DNA of 64,000 nt from Oligoflexia bacterium (GCA_015232355.1 JADFZW010000012.1:79430-143429); one strand, 5' to 3'; positions 55,231 to 64,000 are shown, numbered from the stretch's first letter. Notes: a model not told the origin generated them from the sequence alone. Numbers and translations are program-made.

Positions 55231-56886
55231 TTACTTACTTATCCCTTGAAATTCAGGATTCAATGAATGCAAGAAAGGATCGGCCAAAAGCCATCCACTA
55301 CTTTTTGTATCTTCACCGTAACTATTTATAACATGAAAAAGTATAAAACATTCTTTATTATTTTCCGGGCCACAACATGTTTCTTTTATCCCATTAATCA
55401 CAAGTGCGTGACCACTTATTTTTTCTTTACCATCTCTTTTGAAAGAAAGAATCACAAAATTGTTTCTTTTTAAATTATCTCCAAGATACTCCCTTATCTT
55501 TTCTTGAGACGTGCTTGGACTTAATTTCAACCTAGTTCTATATCTATAATCAGGAATTTTAAATTTCTTCCCTTCTGTAATCATGCGCTCACTAAATAAT
55601 TTTGTTAAAAATTTTTCGATATTTTCATAATCTGTACTCACCATTTCACTAATTACATTCAGATTATCACGTATGAATGATTTAAATTCTTCTTTGTATT
55701 GTTTACTATTTAACTCTTCTTCACAGATAGTTAAAATGGATTTCTTCTCGCTATCTTTACTGTCTTTACTGTCTTTAAGTGATGATTTGATTCTTATTTT
55801 CATACATTTAATAAATCCATCTTTATTACTTTTTTCATCCCCGACTAATGCTTCATGTATGTCATTTGAAGAACAAGTATTTGTATAATTTAATTTTTTT
55901 AGTCCAGACGTATTTTTCTCAAGAAGTATCTCTTTTCCCTTTAATTTTTTAAGACTCTTGCTTACATTACCACCACTTTTAAATACTCCATCATTAATTT
56001 TTAATATTATATCTAATAAATCCAATTCCTCTTCTTCTTCAAGTGGATTATCTTTTAAATTTTTTACAAATTGTTCAAAAAGGGTTTTAATACTACAAGC
56101 ATAGCATGTTCCATATCGGCCTTGATTTAATACTTTAATATTTTTGCCCTCTAAAAAAAGTTTCTCTTTTCCTTCGGCAGTACTATCGTGACAATTTTCA
56201 AGATGCAAATCTTCTAATTTTTTATAGGGCATTGATTGAATTTTATAATAAAAATTATCTTTATTAAATTTCTTAAAAAATTCTTTGAGTTTCGTCGAAA
56301 TGGCAATAATATTTTCCTTAGAAAAATCAAATGCTGTTAAGTTATCTAATTCACTCATTTCATCAGGCAATGTTCTTAAGGGATTAAGAAGTAAATAGAT
56401 TTTTTTTAATCCTTTCAGCTCCTTAATCTCTGGTGGTATTTTTGACATCTTATTACGAATCAAAATCAGACTTTGTAAATTAGGAAATTTTTTGAGCGTC
56501 GTTATATCAAGAGTAGTTATCTCATTTCCAATCAAGTTTAAACCTTCCAACATTTCCAATTCATTCTCTTTTAATTCTTTAATCAAGTAATTTAAAATTT
56601 TAGTTAGTTCGCTATCTGTTATTTTTTTGACACCTAATTGAAGTGTCTTATTAGCGTTCGGACCCTTCTCTCTAAGTTCCTTTATATATTTATCAATCAA
56701 TTCATATAATAATTTGATTCTTTCATCATCATTAGTTTGTATTTTTGTTTCTGTTTTATTTTCTATCGGTGTTTCAATAGAAGCTTGCGAGGGCGATGAT
56801 GTAGATACAAATATTGAAATTAAAGTAAAAAAAATAACAGGTGTAATAACAAAAAAAATTCTAGAGTCTAAGGTTCTTGTTCTCAT
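55231..56886 (-). CDS. Leucine-rich-repeat protein with C-terminal papain-like protease domain
   Basis: About 551 residues from ATG at 56886, chosen because GAGGTTT precedes it and a signal peptide follows (about 9-35, IFFVITPVIFFTLISIFVS). A helical region is followed by about four LRR units (120-210; LQSLILIRNKMSKIPPEIKE, LKKIYLLLNPLRTLPDEM). The C-terminal half is papain-like: NQGRYGTCYACS with candidate nucleophile Cys261, SGHALVING with His493, and VINSYGED with Asn521, giving a full Cys-His-Asn triad. Cys22 of papain is replaced by Tyr. A 9-bp repeat gives KDSKDSKDS (about 55750-55785). Export plus LRR suggests a secreted or surface protease; no neighbour clarifies the target. Confidence 0.75.
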   Translation of the reverse strand: MRTRTLDSRIFFVITPVIFFTLISIFVSTSSPSQASIETPIENKTETKIQTNDDERIKLLYELIDKYIKELREKGPNANKTLQLGVKKITDSELTKILNYLIKELKENELEMLEGLNLIGNEITTLDITTLKKFPNLQSLILIRNKMSKIPPEIKELKGLKKIYLLLNPLRTLPDEMSELDNLTAFDFSKENIIAISTKLKEFFKKFNKDNFYYKIQSMPYKKLEDLHLENCHDSTAEGKEKLFLEGKNIKVLNQGRYGTCYACSIKTLFEQFVKNLKDNPLEEEEELDLLDIILKINDGVFKSGGNVSKSLKKLKGKEILLEKNTSGLKKLNYTNTCSSNDIHEALVGDEKSNKDGFIKCMKIRIKSSLKDSKDSKDSEKKSILTICEEELNSKQYKEEFKSFIRDNLNVISEMVSTDYENIEKFLTKLFSERMITEGKKFKIPDYRYRTRLKLSPSTSQEKIREYLGDNLKRNNFVILSFKRDGKEKISGHALVINGIKETCCGPENNKECFILFHVINSYGEDTKSSGWLLADPFLHSLNPEFQGISK

Positions 56887-57137
56887 ATAATAAACCTCGA
56901 TATACGATAGTGGATATAAGATAGTGACAACAAAAATTGGCATACTCAATATCTTAGGGATATTGAATATATCTTCTCTTTTTTTAGTGTAACCTCTTTA
57001 AATAATTACTTCAACACTACTATAAAATAAATTTTGTTTTAATTTATTAATTAAACAAACTTCGTTTATGTCATAATCATTTAGATTTATGTTTTTTTAT
57101 AATCGAATGATCTCAATAAACTTCAGGAGCATATTAT

Positions 57138-58184
57138 ATGAAAATAAATTTTTTGTTTATCTTGTTAACTCTCTTATTAATTTCTTCCCTCTTCGCTGTA
57201 AACGTATACAGTAATAGTGATAGCAACAGTAATAGCAATAGCAATAGCAACAGTAGCAATAAAGTTAGAGTTCAATGTAACACCCAAGATGTATTGGCCA
57301 AAAAAAAGAAAAGTGAAAAATCTGGCGGTTTCTTTAACTCTGCTCTATCTATGTTTAATAATTTTTTTAGCGCTCCTAACTCCAACAATGCCCCTACTAA
57401 AAAAATAAAACTTACTCAAAATCCAAGCAGTATTGATGATGTATTGGTAGATATGAATAAAAAGATAAAAAAAATTAATCGCATGGATTCAAATCCCGAT
57501 TCAAGCAAAACCAATTTAATAAATACAATTAATAATGAACTGACCAGTATACCCGAACCCTACACAGATATTGATGGTATTGTGAAAGAGCGAAACATCC
57601 CGATATATGCACAAACTATAGTTGATTTTCCACGAGAACATTTTTCCATTACTGATCCATCCGGAAATATAATCTTTTCATATCCAACTAAAGCAATTAA
57701 ATCTAATTCTCAAGATCCCGTCCCCGCCCCATTATTGATATATGCTAGTTTGAACACAATACGCAATTTAATCTTAGCTAACATCAACAAATCAACATCA
57801 ACAACATCAACATCAACAACATCAATGTCCGATGAAAATAAAAATCAACTCATAAACAAGATCAATACCTCTGTAATGAATGCTTTCGCCAGTCGTACAC
57901 AAACTTTTGATGCTGACTTGGTTTTTATGGTAATGGATGAAATAAATGCAAAAAATAAATGGAAAGTTTCTACTCATGTTAAAAAGAAAGAGGTCGAATA
58001 TAAAATTGTTGGAGACAAAATTATTGCCAGCACTAAAATAATTTTTTCTCTTAATCACACTGGTGATGCAGGTTTTGATTTCCTTCCTCTAAAAGGACAA
58101 GTCGAAATTGAACGTCAAATGGTCTTTTCAGCACTTGATGGAACATTTTCTCCAGAAGTGTTTACAATGACAAAATCACTATAA
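57138..58184 (+). CDS. Unrecognised secreted protein with SN repeat
   Basis: The 348-residue product has a signal peptide (about 1-24; LFILLTLLLISSLFAVNVYS) followed at once by a Ser/Asn repeat (SNSDSNSNSNSNSN, 57210-57260). A Lys-rich region and a globular C-terminal part with KVSTHVKKKEVEYKIVGDKI follow; a second repeat gives STSTTSTSTTS (about 57788-57826). No family recognised. AGGAG precedes the ATG. The stop codon falls inside the 10-bp array at 58171-58210. About 185 bases separate it from the M14 gene. Confidence 0.65.
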   Translation: MKINFLFILLTLLLISSLFAVNVYSNSDSNSNSNSNSNSSNKVRVQCNTQDVLAKKKKSEKSGGFFNSALSMFNNFFSAPNSNNAPTKKIKLTQNPSSIDDVLVDMNKKIKKINRMDSNPDSSKTNLINTINNELTSIPEPYTDIDGIVKERNIPIYAQTIVDFPREHFSITDPSGNIIFSYPTKAIKSNSQDPVPAPLLIYASLNTIRNLILANINKSTSTTSTSTTSMSDENKNQLINKINTSVMNAFASRTQTFDADLVFMVMDEINAKNKWKVSTHVKKKEVEYKIVGDKIIASTKIIFSLNHTGDAGFDFLPLKGQVEIERQMVFSALDGTFSPEVFTMTKSL

Positions 58185-58210
58185 ATCACTATAAATCATT
58201 ATAAATCATT
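58171..58210. repeat. Four 10-bp units spanning a stop codon
   Basis: CAAAATCACT, ATAAATCACT, ATAAATCATT and ATAAATCATT are in phase. The first unit and part of the second are coding, and the TAA stop of the 57138-58184 gene lies in the second. Confidence 0.88.
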
Positions 58211-58369
58211 ATTTAAAGTCAGAGCAAAAAAATTCAGTCAAGAATGCTCTCTAAAGTGTTGTCGAAATCAAATATTTTCTAACAAATTTGCCGTTTATTG
58301 TTAATCCCGTGTTCTCTACTATATAATAAAAAATAAGTAATTATTCTTTCACAACCATCACGAGGTCGT

Positions 58370-59905
58370 ATGAAACAAGTTTATTTTCTTACAATTACTT
58401 TCTTTATCTTTATTATTTCATTTTCAATCACTGCTCTTGCTACTACTAGTGCTGAATTGTATATAACTATGCCATATCAGCTAGGAGATGATCTCCACAA
58501 ATTAAGACATATTCTCTCCCTGGCCAAAATTAAAGACAATAAGATTTTTGCCTTCATCAAACCTAGTCGGATAAAGGCGCTACAACAACTTGGTTATCAA
58601 TATACATTGCTCGATAATCCATCTGAGATAGCAAGACCTAAAATGCTAAGTGTTCTCCGTAGCAAAAACAGTAAAATTACTAAAAATTATGATATCGGCA
58701 ATGAGAATGAAGGTGAAGGCGAAGGTGAGAATAGAGATGAGGGCATTGATGAAAATAGTATCGATAATATTAATACTAGCAATAGTGTTGATGGTGATTT
58801 TGTTCCGATAGCAGGATACCCAACCTATAGTGCCTATGAAAACTTCATTAAAGATCTGGCCAATAAATATCCAACTCTTTGTCGTCTAAGTGAATTTGGA
58901 AAAACTCCTAAGGGCCACACTTTATACATGTTAAAAATCACTGAGTCTGTAAATCAAAATAAAGACAAACCTGCAATACTATATTCTGGCGCCATACATG
59001 GAAATGAAGTAGTAGGTTATGTTTTAATGTTGAATTTAGCAGATTACTTACTAAGTAAATACAACTCTGATTCTCGAGTTCGTACTCTCTTAAATAACAG
59101 TGAGATTTGGATCAATCCTCTCTTTAATCCTGATGGAACATATTATAGAAATAACAATACTGTCTCTGGCTCCACTAGATCTAACTCCAATGGAGTAGAT
59201 TTAAATCGAAATTTTCCTGATCCAAAGGAAGGTGATCATCCTGATGGCAGTTCTTGGCAACCAGAGACTCTTGCTCTAATGGATTTTTTAAAGCAAAAAA
59301 GATTTGTAATGGCCGCTGATTTTCATGGAGGTGCAGAACTTGTAAATTATCCATGGGACACTTATCAAGAATTACATCCTGATGATGCTTGGTTTAGGTA
59401 CATCTCACGTGCATATGTAGATTACATTCACAATACCTTTCCTCAAAGCTCATATATGAAAGATGAAGATAATGGTATCACTAACGGTTATGCTTGGTAT
59501 GAAATAAATGGTGGTAGACAAGATTATCTCAACGTTAACCATCACACCAAAGCAGTTACTATTGAAGTATCTTCTGATTTTATTCCAAATGCAAATCAAC
59601 TCAGCAACTTTTGGCAATGGAATTTGAACTCGCTCTTAACATTTGCAGAGCAAGCATCCCTTGGAATAAGAGGCAAAGTTACTGATGCAAAAACAGGTGC
59701 TGGCATCAAAGCAACAATTGAAATACCATCTTATGATGATAAAGGATCATGGGTAGAATCATTACCTTCAACGGGAAATTTTTATAGACCTATAATTGGC
59801 GGAACATACTCTATAAAAGTATCAGCACCAGGATATGAAACAAAGACTATCAGTGGAATTAGTGTACAAAATGGTGAGGCAAAAGAAGTTAACATTCAAC
59901 TCTAA
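58370..59905 (+). CDS. Secreted M14 zinc carboxypeptidase
   Basis: The 511-residue protein has a signal peptide (about 1-25), a propeptide-like region with a Glu/Gly repeat (NENEGEGEGENRDEG, 58700-58745), and an M14 peptidase domain (about 150-415). Zinc ligands are in GAIHGNEVVGY (His210, Glu213) and ADFHGGAE; the catalytic Glu is in VTIEVSSDF. NPLFNPDG and GVDLNRNFPD are M14 landmarks. The C-terminal ~90 residues are a carboxypeptidase regulatory-like beta domain (GIRGKVTDAKTGAGIKATIE). It would trim C-terminal residues from extracellular peptides. GAGG precedes the ATG. Its stop overlaps the convergent gene by 4 bases. Confidence 0.92.
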   Translation: MKQVYFLTITFFIFIISFSITALATTSAELYITMPYQLGDDLHKLRHILSLAKIKDNKIFAFIKPSRIKALQQLGYQYTLLDNPSEIARPKMLSVLRSKNSKITKNYDIGNENEGEGEGENRDEGIDENSIDNINTSNSVDGDFVPIAGYPTYSAYENFIKDLANKYPTLCRLSEFGKTPKGHTLYMLKITESVNQNKDKPAILYSGAIHGNEVVGYVLMLNLADYLLSKYNSDSRVRTLLNNSEIWINPLFNPDGTYYRNNNTVSGSTRSNSNGVDLNRNFPDPKEGDHPDGSSWQPETLALMDFLKQKRFVMAADFHGGAELVNYPWDTYQELHPDDAWFRYISRAYVDYIHNTFPQSSYMKDEDNGITNGYAWYEINGGRQDYLNVNHHTKAVTIEVSSDFIPNANQLSNFWQWNLNSLLTFAEQASLGIRGKVTDAKTGAGIKATIEIPSYDDKGSWVESLPSTGNFYRPIIGGTYSIKVSAPGYETKTISGISVQNGEAKEVNIQL

Positions 59906-59928
59906 TTGTTCTTCTCTAATTGTTCTTC
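59901..59928. repeat. 14-bp tandem duplication at a convergent stop-codon overlap
   Basis: TCTAATTGTTCTTC is repeated exactly at 59901-59914 and 59915-59928. The stops of the M14 gene (plus) and the DsbA-like gene (minus) both lie in the first copy. Confidence 0.92.
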
Positions 59929-61017
59929 TATTAAATCTTCTAATATCTCTTGAGTGACTAATCCACTCACAATCTTTCCATTAACAAAAATAGTTGGTGT
60001 AGCTTTAATTCCAATTTTTCTACCAAATTCTATATCTGCATCTATTTCCTTTGCATATTTTTTATCAATCATACATCTCTCGAAACCTGCCAGCATATCT
60101 TTTGAACTTATCCCCACTTTTTTCGCCTTTTCCTTGATAGCATCAGCAGTTGGATTTAGTTGATCTTCGAAGAGAAGTCTTGAAAACTTCCAAAAGTCCT
60201 CCGCTTCATTGTGATAAACACACATGCTAGCACTGGCCATAAGATATGCTTGTTGATGGTATGGAAGAGGATAATGCTTGAAAACCAATCTAACTTTTTT
60301 CTTTCCATATTTATCAATTAATTTTTCTAGTAACTGAAATCCTTTTATACTAAATGGACATTGGTAATCTGCAAATATTATGATTGTAACCTTAGCATCT
60401 GCTGATCCATAGGAGGGCGAATTTCCTACCTCTACATTAAAGACTGCTCTCTTTGGTTTTTCAAAATAAACTTCCACTGGATTTTTCTTTGTGGATTCAC
60501 TCAACCACTCTTCCACCGCCATCTTTTTAAATTCCACCTCTAGAAATCGCTTGATCCGCAACTTAACATCACTATTTACATTCTCTTTCGGAATCTTTTT
60601 CTCCTCTATAAATTTATCAACATCTTTGTCAGTTGGAGTTTTATTCTTACTAATAAATTTCATCAGAAATTCATCATTGGTAAGTCCTACCTTTCTAGAA
60701 TCTTTGTTCATTAATTCTTTTAAGAGCAGCGCTCGCAAGCGATCAACTTTGATCTCATATAATTTTTGTTCTGCCTCAAAAATATCTCCCTCAATTCCAG
60801 AGTAAAACTCTTCATAATTTATTTCTCTTCCTAAAATTTTAACGGCCACACCTTGCTTGGGCGCTGGTTTAAAAATAAAATTTGGTCTTGATTTTACCTC
60901 TGAGTTGCACGACACAAAAACAATACTCATAACGATCAAAAAAATTTGAACAAGCAGAGCAGAATTTTTTAAAATAATTAATTTTTTTTTATTTTTTTTA
61001 TTTTTTCCTAATAACAT
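59902..61017 (-). CDS. DsbA-like thioredoxin-fold lipoprotein with N-terminal extension
   Basis: The 371-residue product has a positively charged start (KNKKNKKK), a lipobox near IVFVS-Cys37, a helical region of about 140 residues resembling the N-terminal part of SurA-type proteins, and a DsbA/thioredoxin_4 domain (about 200-370). The active site reads ADYQCPFSIKG, so the CxxC motif is CPFS (Cys220, Ser223). IKATPTIFVNGK is the cis-Pro region. A Cys-Ser site suggests a monothiol reductase or isomerase, or a binding role, rather than a normal disulfide oxidase. Its 3' end contains a 14-bp duplication and overlaps the M14 gene by 4 bases. Confidence 0.82.
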   Translation of the reverse strand: MLLGKNKKNKKKLIILKNSALLVQIFLIVMSIVFVSCNSEVKSRPNFIFKPAPKQGVAVKILGREINYEEFYSGIEGDIFEAEQKLYEIKVDRLRALLLKELMNKDSRKVGLTNDEFLMKFISKNKTPTDKDVDKFIEEKKIPKENVNSDVKLRIKRFLEVEFKKMAVEEWLSESTKKNPVEVYFEKPKRAVFNVEVGNSPSYGSADAKVTIIIFADYQCPFSIKGFQLLEKLIDKYGKKKVRLVFKHYPLPYHQQAYLMASASMCVYHNEAEDFWKFSRLLFEDQLNPTADAIKEKAKKVGISSKDMLAGFERCMIDKKYAKEIDADIEFGRKIGIKATPTIFVNGKIVSGLVTQEILEDLIEEQLEKNN

Positions 61018-61225
61018 CTAGCATCCCCCTATTATTAATTGAAAATTAATTGCGTCCAATTGCGAATTTCTATTTTTTTCTTACATTTTTTAATTTTTTT
61101 ATTAAAAAATCGAATTTATTCTTGTAATAAGTATCTTCACATTTATTCTAGAAAAATTACTTAAGAGAATTACTTAAGAATTTTTCTTCGGTAAATTTAT
61201 TAACTATTAACTCGTACATTTTAAT

Positions 61226-61261
61226 ATAGTTTAAATGATAGTTTAAATAATAGTTTAAATA
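61226..61261. repeat. Three 12-bp units upstream of a DksA/TraR-like gene
   Basis: ATAGTTTAAATG, ATAGTTTAAATA and ATAGTTTAAATA are in phase, 54 bases before the start of the 61315-61779 gene. The surrounding 61018-61314 gap (297 bases) is AT-rich and shows no other gene or clear promoter. Confidence 0.88.
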
Positions 61262-61314
61262 AAGGAATACGGGCCAGCAAAAAAAATTGTAATGTAGTAA
61301 TATTGTAATACAAG

Positions 61315-61779
61315 ATGGAGCAATGGAGCAATAGTAGCAATAGTAGCAATGGGAGCAATGGGAGCGATGAAACAATGGAAATGTTAAATGAAACAATTGG
61401 AGCTAGCAATAACAACAACAAGTCAAACTCTCTTCATTCTGAAGAACTACTTAACATAAAAAGAATTTTGGATGAACAGAAAGAAATTCTTAAAACAAAC
61501 AGAGAAACAAGATTAGAGCAGATCAAATATGGCCATGAGGCAACAAAAGATCCCGCAGATATGGCCGGACAAGAAGCAGATGCTGAGCGACTTTGGTTAT
61601 TTTTAAGTCGCGATCAAAACATTGAACATCGAGTGAATAAAGCATTAAAGAGAATAGATTATGGCCAATATGGAATATGTGTTGAGTGTGATTCCCCGAT
61701 TCCATACAAACGTCTACTGATAGATCCTACATGTGAATTATGTATTAATTGTAAGAGTGAATTAGAGTTAGCAAATTAA
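61315..61779 (+). CDS. DksA/TraR family zinc-finger protein
   Basis: The 154-residue protein ends with KALKRIDYGQYGICVECDSP and DPTCELCINCKSE, the DksA/TraR zinc finger; family members bind RNA polymerase in the secondary channel and tune rRNA and amino-acid promoters. A helical region (about 40-110) precedes it. The first 40 residues are Ser/Asn/Gly low complexity (NSSNSSNGSNGS), encoded by a repeated GCAATGGGA/GCAATAGTA pattern. The start is uncertain: ATG at 61315 has no strong ribosome site, and ATG at 61375 follows GGGAGC. The shorter start would remove the repeat. Confidence 0.82.
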   Translation: MEQWSNSSNSSNGSNGSDETMEMLNETIGASNNNNKSNSLHSEELLNIKRILDEQKEILKTNRETRLEQIKYGHEATKDPADMAGQEADAERLWLFLSRDQNIEHRVNKALKRIDYGQYGICVECDSPIPYKRLLIDPTCELCINCKSELELAN

Positions 61780-61795
61780 TTTTGTTACTTAATTT

Positions 61796-63481
61796 TTAAT
61801 CAATTTTTACTATGAGATTTTCTGGCACGATTGATTGTCTACGCTGTTTATCGCCCCAACAAACAACAGTCCCATCATTTTTTACAGCACATGAGTGCCA
61901 CGCTCCAAGAGCAATACTTTTAACATCCTTAAGACCAGGCGGCGGGGCCGATTCGCCAAAATTATTAGGCCCCCAACAAACAACAGTCCCGTCATTTTTT
62001 AAAGCACATGAGTGATTATCGGCTCCTCCCAGAGCAATACTTTTAACATCATCAAGATCAGCTGGCGGGGTTGATTGATTAAAATAATCTTTCCCCCAAC
62101 AAACAACAGTTCCATTGTTTTTTAAAGCACATGATTGATCACCTCCCAGAGCAATGCTTTTAACATCTTTAAGATCAGATGGTACGGTTAATTGGCCTTC
62201 ATTGGTGTTTCCCCAACAAACAACAGTTCCATTGTTTTTTAAAGCACATGAATGACTATTTCCTAAAGCAATACTTTTAACATCTTTAAGACCAACTGGT
62301 GGGGTTGATTGACCTAAACTATCCTCCCCCCAACAAACAACACTCTTATTATTTTTTAAAGCACATGTGTGACCGCCTCCCAAAGAAATACCTTTAACAT
62401 CCTTAAGATCAGCTGGCGTGTTTATTTGGCCATCATTGTTGTACCCCCAACAAACAACAGTTCCACCGTTTTTCAAAGCACATGAGTGAAGTAATCCAAG
62501 AGCAATACTTTTAACATCCTTAAGACCCTCTGGTGAGGCCGTTTGGTTCTCACTATCTCTCCCCCAACAAAAAACAGTCCCGTCATTTTTTAAAGCACAT
62601 GTGTGCTCATATCCTAAGGCCAAGACTTTGTTTCCTTCGTTACCATAATCACGATATTTTTTCTCCCAATCACTTTCGAATTTTTCAGTCTCACTTTTGT
62701 CTAAGATTAAATCTTTAGTCTCATCGACAAATGATTTTAATTTTTCAACATAACTCTCTTTTGGTTTTTTTTGACCTTCGATATTAACCGGAATCATTAA
62801 TTGAAGATAGTCATCATAACTATGAGCACTTTTTTCTAATCCTTCTCTTTTAAATAAGAGATGAGTATCTTCGCTCGCAACTTTTTCAAGAAGAGAATTA
62901 AGTTGAGATAGTTTGTGTGTTTTGAAATATTCTTGAATGATAAACTCAAGCAAAAGCGAATTACTTGCAGATGTAAGAGATGGTGAATTCAAAAGTGTCG
63001 CCAACGACGAATCATCTTCTAATATTTTACGATCAAAATTAAATTTCAAGCGCAAGAAACGCTCTCTTGTTTTAGCATCCATAATTGAATTTTCGAAGTT
63101 GTTGTTTTGTAAATTCTCATCACTTATTTCTAATCCTCGCAAATCCATTTTTTGCAAATTTAGATTTTTAAATTTACTTCGAAGTAAATCTACAACAAAA
63201 TATTTTTTTGAGACTACAGCTGAAGATTTATTAACAGCACAGCTTACTCCCTCTAAAAAAACATCTAATCCCTTCGATGGTTCCTCTAAAACTATTTCAC
63301 AATTACCCTCGAGATTGTTGTCATTATCTTTGCTTGTTTTATTTACTTCGCTTACTGCAAGATAGAGTTTGCCATCTTTAATATGCATATAATTTTCAGT
63401 GCTAGCATAAACTTCTTTTGAAATAAAAAAGATTGTAGTTGTAACTAATATTAGAATTAATTTTAAAATTATTTTTTTCAT
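61796..63481 (-). CDS. Secreted RCC1/BLIP-II-like repeat protein
   Basis: The 561-residue protein has a signal peptide (about 1-26), a unique helical region to about 280, and seven RCC1-like units at the C-terminal end. Six units are 39 residues (117 bp) and one is 41 (123 bp). Each reads VKSIALGxxHSCALKNxGTVVCWG followed by a Gly/Gln-containing loop and a Pro-Leu-Lys-Asp link. Every unit has the paired Cys of CALK and CWG, giving 14 cysteines. RCC1/BLIP-II units build beta-propellers, and seven blades would close one ring. GAGG precedes the ATG. It lies 25 bases after a second copy. Confidence 0.85.
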   Translation of the reverse strand: MKKIILKLILILVTTTIFFISKEVYASTENYMHIKDGKLYLAVSEVNKTSKDNDNNLEGNCEIVLEEPSKGLDVFLEGVSCAVNKSSAVVSKKYFVVDLLRSKFKNLNLQKMDLRGLEISDENLQNNNFENSIMDAKTRERFLRLKFNFDRKILEDDSSLATLLNSPSLTSASNSLLLEFIIQEYFKTHKLSQLNSLLEKVASEDTHLLFKREGLEKSAHSYDDYLQLMIPVNIEGQKKPKESYVEKLKSFVDETKDLILDKSETEKFESDWEKKYRDYGNEGNKVLALGYEHTCALKNDGTVFCWGRDSENQTASPEGLKDVKSIALGLLHSCALKNGGTVVCWGYNNDGQINTPADLKDVKGISLGGGHTCALKNNKSVVCWGEDSLGQSTPPVGLKDVKSIALGNSHSCALKNNGTVVCWGNTNEGQLTVPSDLKDVKSIALGGDQSCALKNNGTVVCWGKDYFNQSTPPADLDDVKSIALGGADNHSCALKNDGTVVCWGPNNFGESAPPPGLKDVKSIALGAWHSCAVKNDGTVVCWGDKQRRQSIVPENLIVKID

Positions 63482-63506
63482 ATATACCTCGACAATACCT
63501 CTGTTT

Positions 63507-64000
63507 TTAATCGATTTTCACTCTAAGATTTTCTGGTGGGGTTGATTGTTTACGGGAGTTATCCCCCCAACAAACAACAGTCCCATCATTTTTTAAAGCA
63601 CATGCGTGCCACGCTCCAAGAGCAATACTTTTAACATTGTTAAGACCATCCGGCGGGGTTGATACGCCAAAATTATTAATCCCCCAACAAACGACAGTCC
63701 CATTATTTTTTAAAGCACATGAGTGAGCATTTCCAAGAGCAATACTTTTAACATCTTTAAGACCAGGCGGCGGGGTTGATTGATTACTGTCGTTATATCC
63801 CCAGCAAACAACAGTCCCATCATTTTTTAAAGCACACGAATGAACATTTCCAAGAGCAATACTTTTAACATCTTTAAGACCAGGTGGCGGGGTTGACTGG
63901 TTACTGCCGTTATATTCACGGCCCCAACAAACAACAGTCCCATTATTTTTTAAAGCACAAGAACGATTCCTATCACCAAGAGCAATACTTTCAACATCTT
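63507..64000 (-). CDS. Second RCC1/BLIP-II-like repeat protein (5' end beyond window)
   Basis: Hand translation of the minus strand ends in PENLRVKID at a TAA (63507-63509). At least four repeat units are visible (117-123 bp spacing), reading like VKSIALGNVHSCALKNDGTVVCWG, with the same paired cysteines. The DNA is very similar to the 61796-63481 gene. The start lies outside the window, so neither the signal peptide nor the full number of repeats can be seen. The two genes are on the same strand 25 bases apart and are probably co-transcribed from a promoter beyond 64000. Confidence 0.85.
   Translation of the reverse strand, partial: DVESIALGDRNRSCALKNNGTVVCWGREYNGSNQSTPPPGLKDVKSIALGNVHSCALKNDGTVVCWGYNDSNQSTPPPGLKDVKSIALGNAHSCALKNNGTVVCWGINNFGVSTPPDGLNNVKSIALGAWHACALKNDGTVVCWGDNSRKQSTPPENLRVKID

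Noticed and set aside
62937..63365. A 142-codon plus-strand frame opposite the first RCC1-like gene
   Set aside because: It is an antisense shadow of the N-terminal region of a convincing gene; it is Ser/Lys-rich with no ribosome site.
61850..64000. Regular 117-123 bp repeats as a CRISPR or other array
   Set aside because: The repeats are in frame, translate to RCC1-like units and contain no spacer structure.

Overview
The window is AT-rich (roughly 30% G+C by eye) and densely coding, with short gaps and several overlapping gene ends. It carries type IV pilus ATPases, an outer-membrane porin-like protein, lipoproteins, a BatA/BatB/BatD-MoxR locus, and a prepilin-like protein with a long Cys-rich tail. 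This suggests a Gram-negative bacterium, most plausibly of the Bdellovibrionota (Bacteriovorax or Silvanigrella-like). That assignment is inference from gene content and style; no rRNA is present to confirm it.

Layout. 1-15441 (minus strand): pilT (cut by the window edge) and pilB, a shikimate dehydrogenase-like gene, ribF, a Bat locus (batD, batB/C fusion, batA, an extra membrane protein, a DUF58 protein, moxR), rlmI, a secreted protein and an NFACT/RqcH-type protein. 15493-22363: mutS2, two unrecognised secreted proteins, a coiled-coil protein, a FliG-like protein and a radical SAM protein. 22413-26893: a triplicated-domain protein, then a prepilin-like protein translationally coupled to a TMTC-like membrane glycosyltransferase. 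27111-34407: a probable surface glycan or glycolipid island (two radical SAM proteins with B12-type N-termini, a GT2 glycosyltransferase, a GNAT acetyltransferase, two polytopic membrane proteins). 34481-36995: two AAA/DUF4143 ATPases and a 129-bp relic of a third. 37131-43269: a xanthine dehydrogenase-type operon (xdhB, xdhA, CoA-binding, DJ-1/PfpI, porin-like). 43381-45754: rlmC, yggT, a DUF47 protein. 45729-48898: a NuoC/NuoD-like protein without Ni-Fe ligands and a lipoprotein. 48996-49086: tRNA-Leu(UAA). 49207-55145: hypABFCDE for [NiFe]-hydrogenase maturation, with no canonical hydrogenase in view. 55231-64000: a leucine-rich-repeat plus papain-like protease, a secreted protein, an M14 carboxypeptidase, a DsbA-like lipoprotein, a DksA/TraR zinc protein, and two RCC1/BLIP-II-like repeat proteins, the second cut by the window end.

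The most unusual large-scale signal is the number of short tandem repeats. In coding regions the unit is nearly always 3, 6 or 9 bp, so the frame is kept, and the repeats encode low-complexity tracts at termini or linkers even in housekeeping enzymes (hypF, hypC, hypD, hypE, xdhA, xdhB). Between genes the units are also 6, 10 or 12 bp. Other points of note are a HypA without its zinc domain, the LRR-papain fusion, perfect 17-bp and 13-bp inverted repeats inside genes, and apparent enrichment of GGCC.
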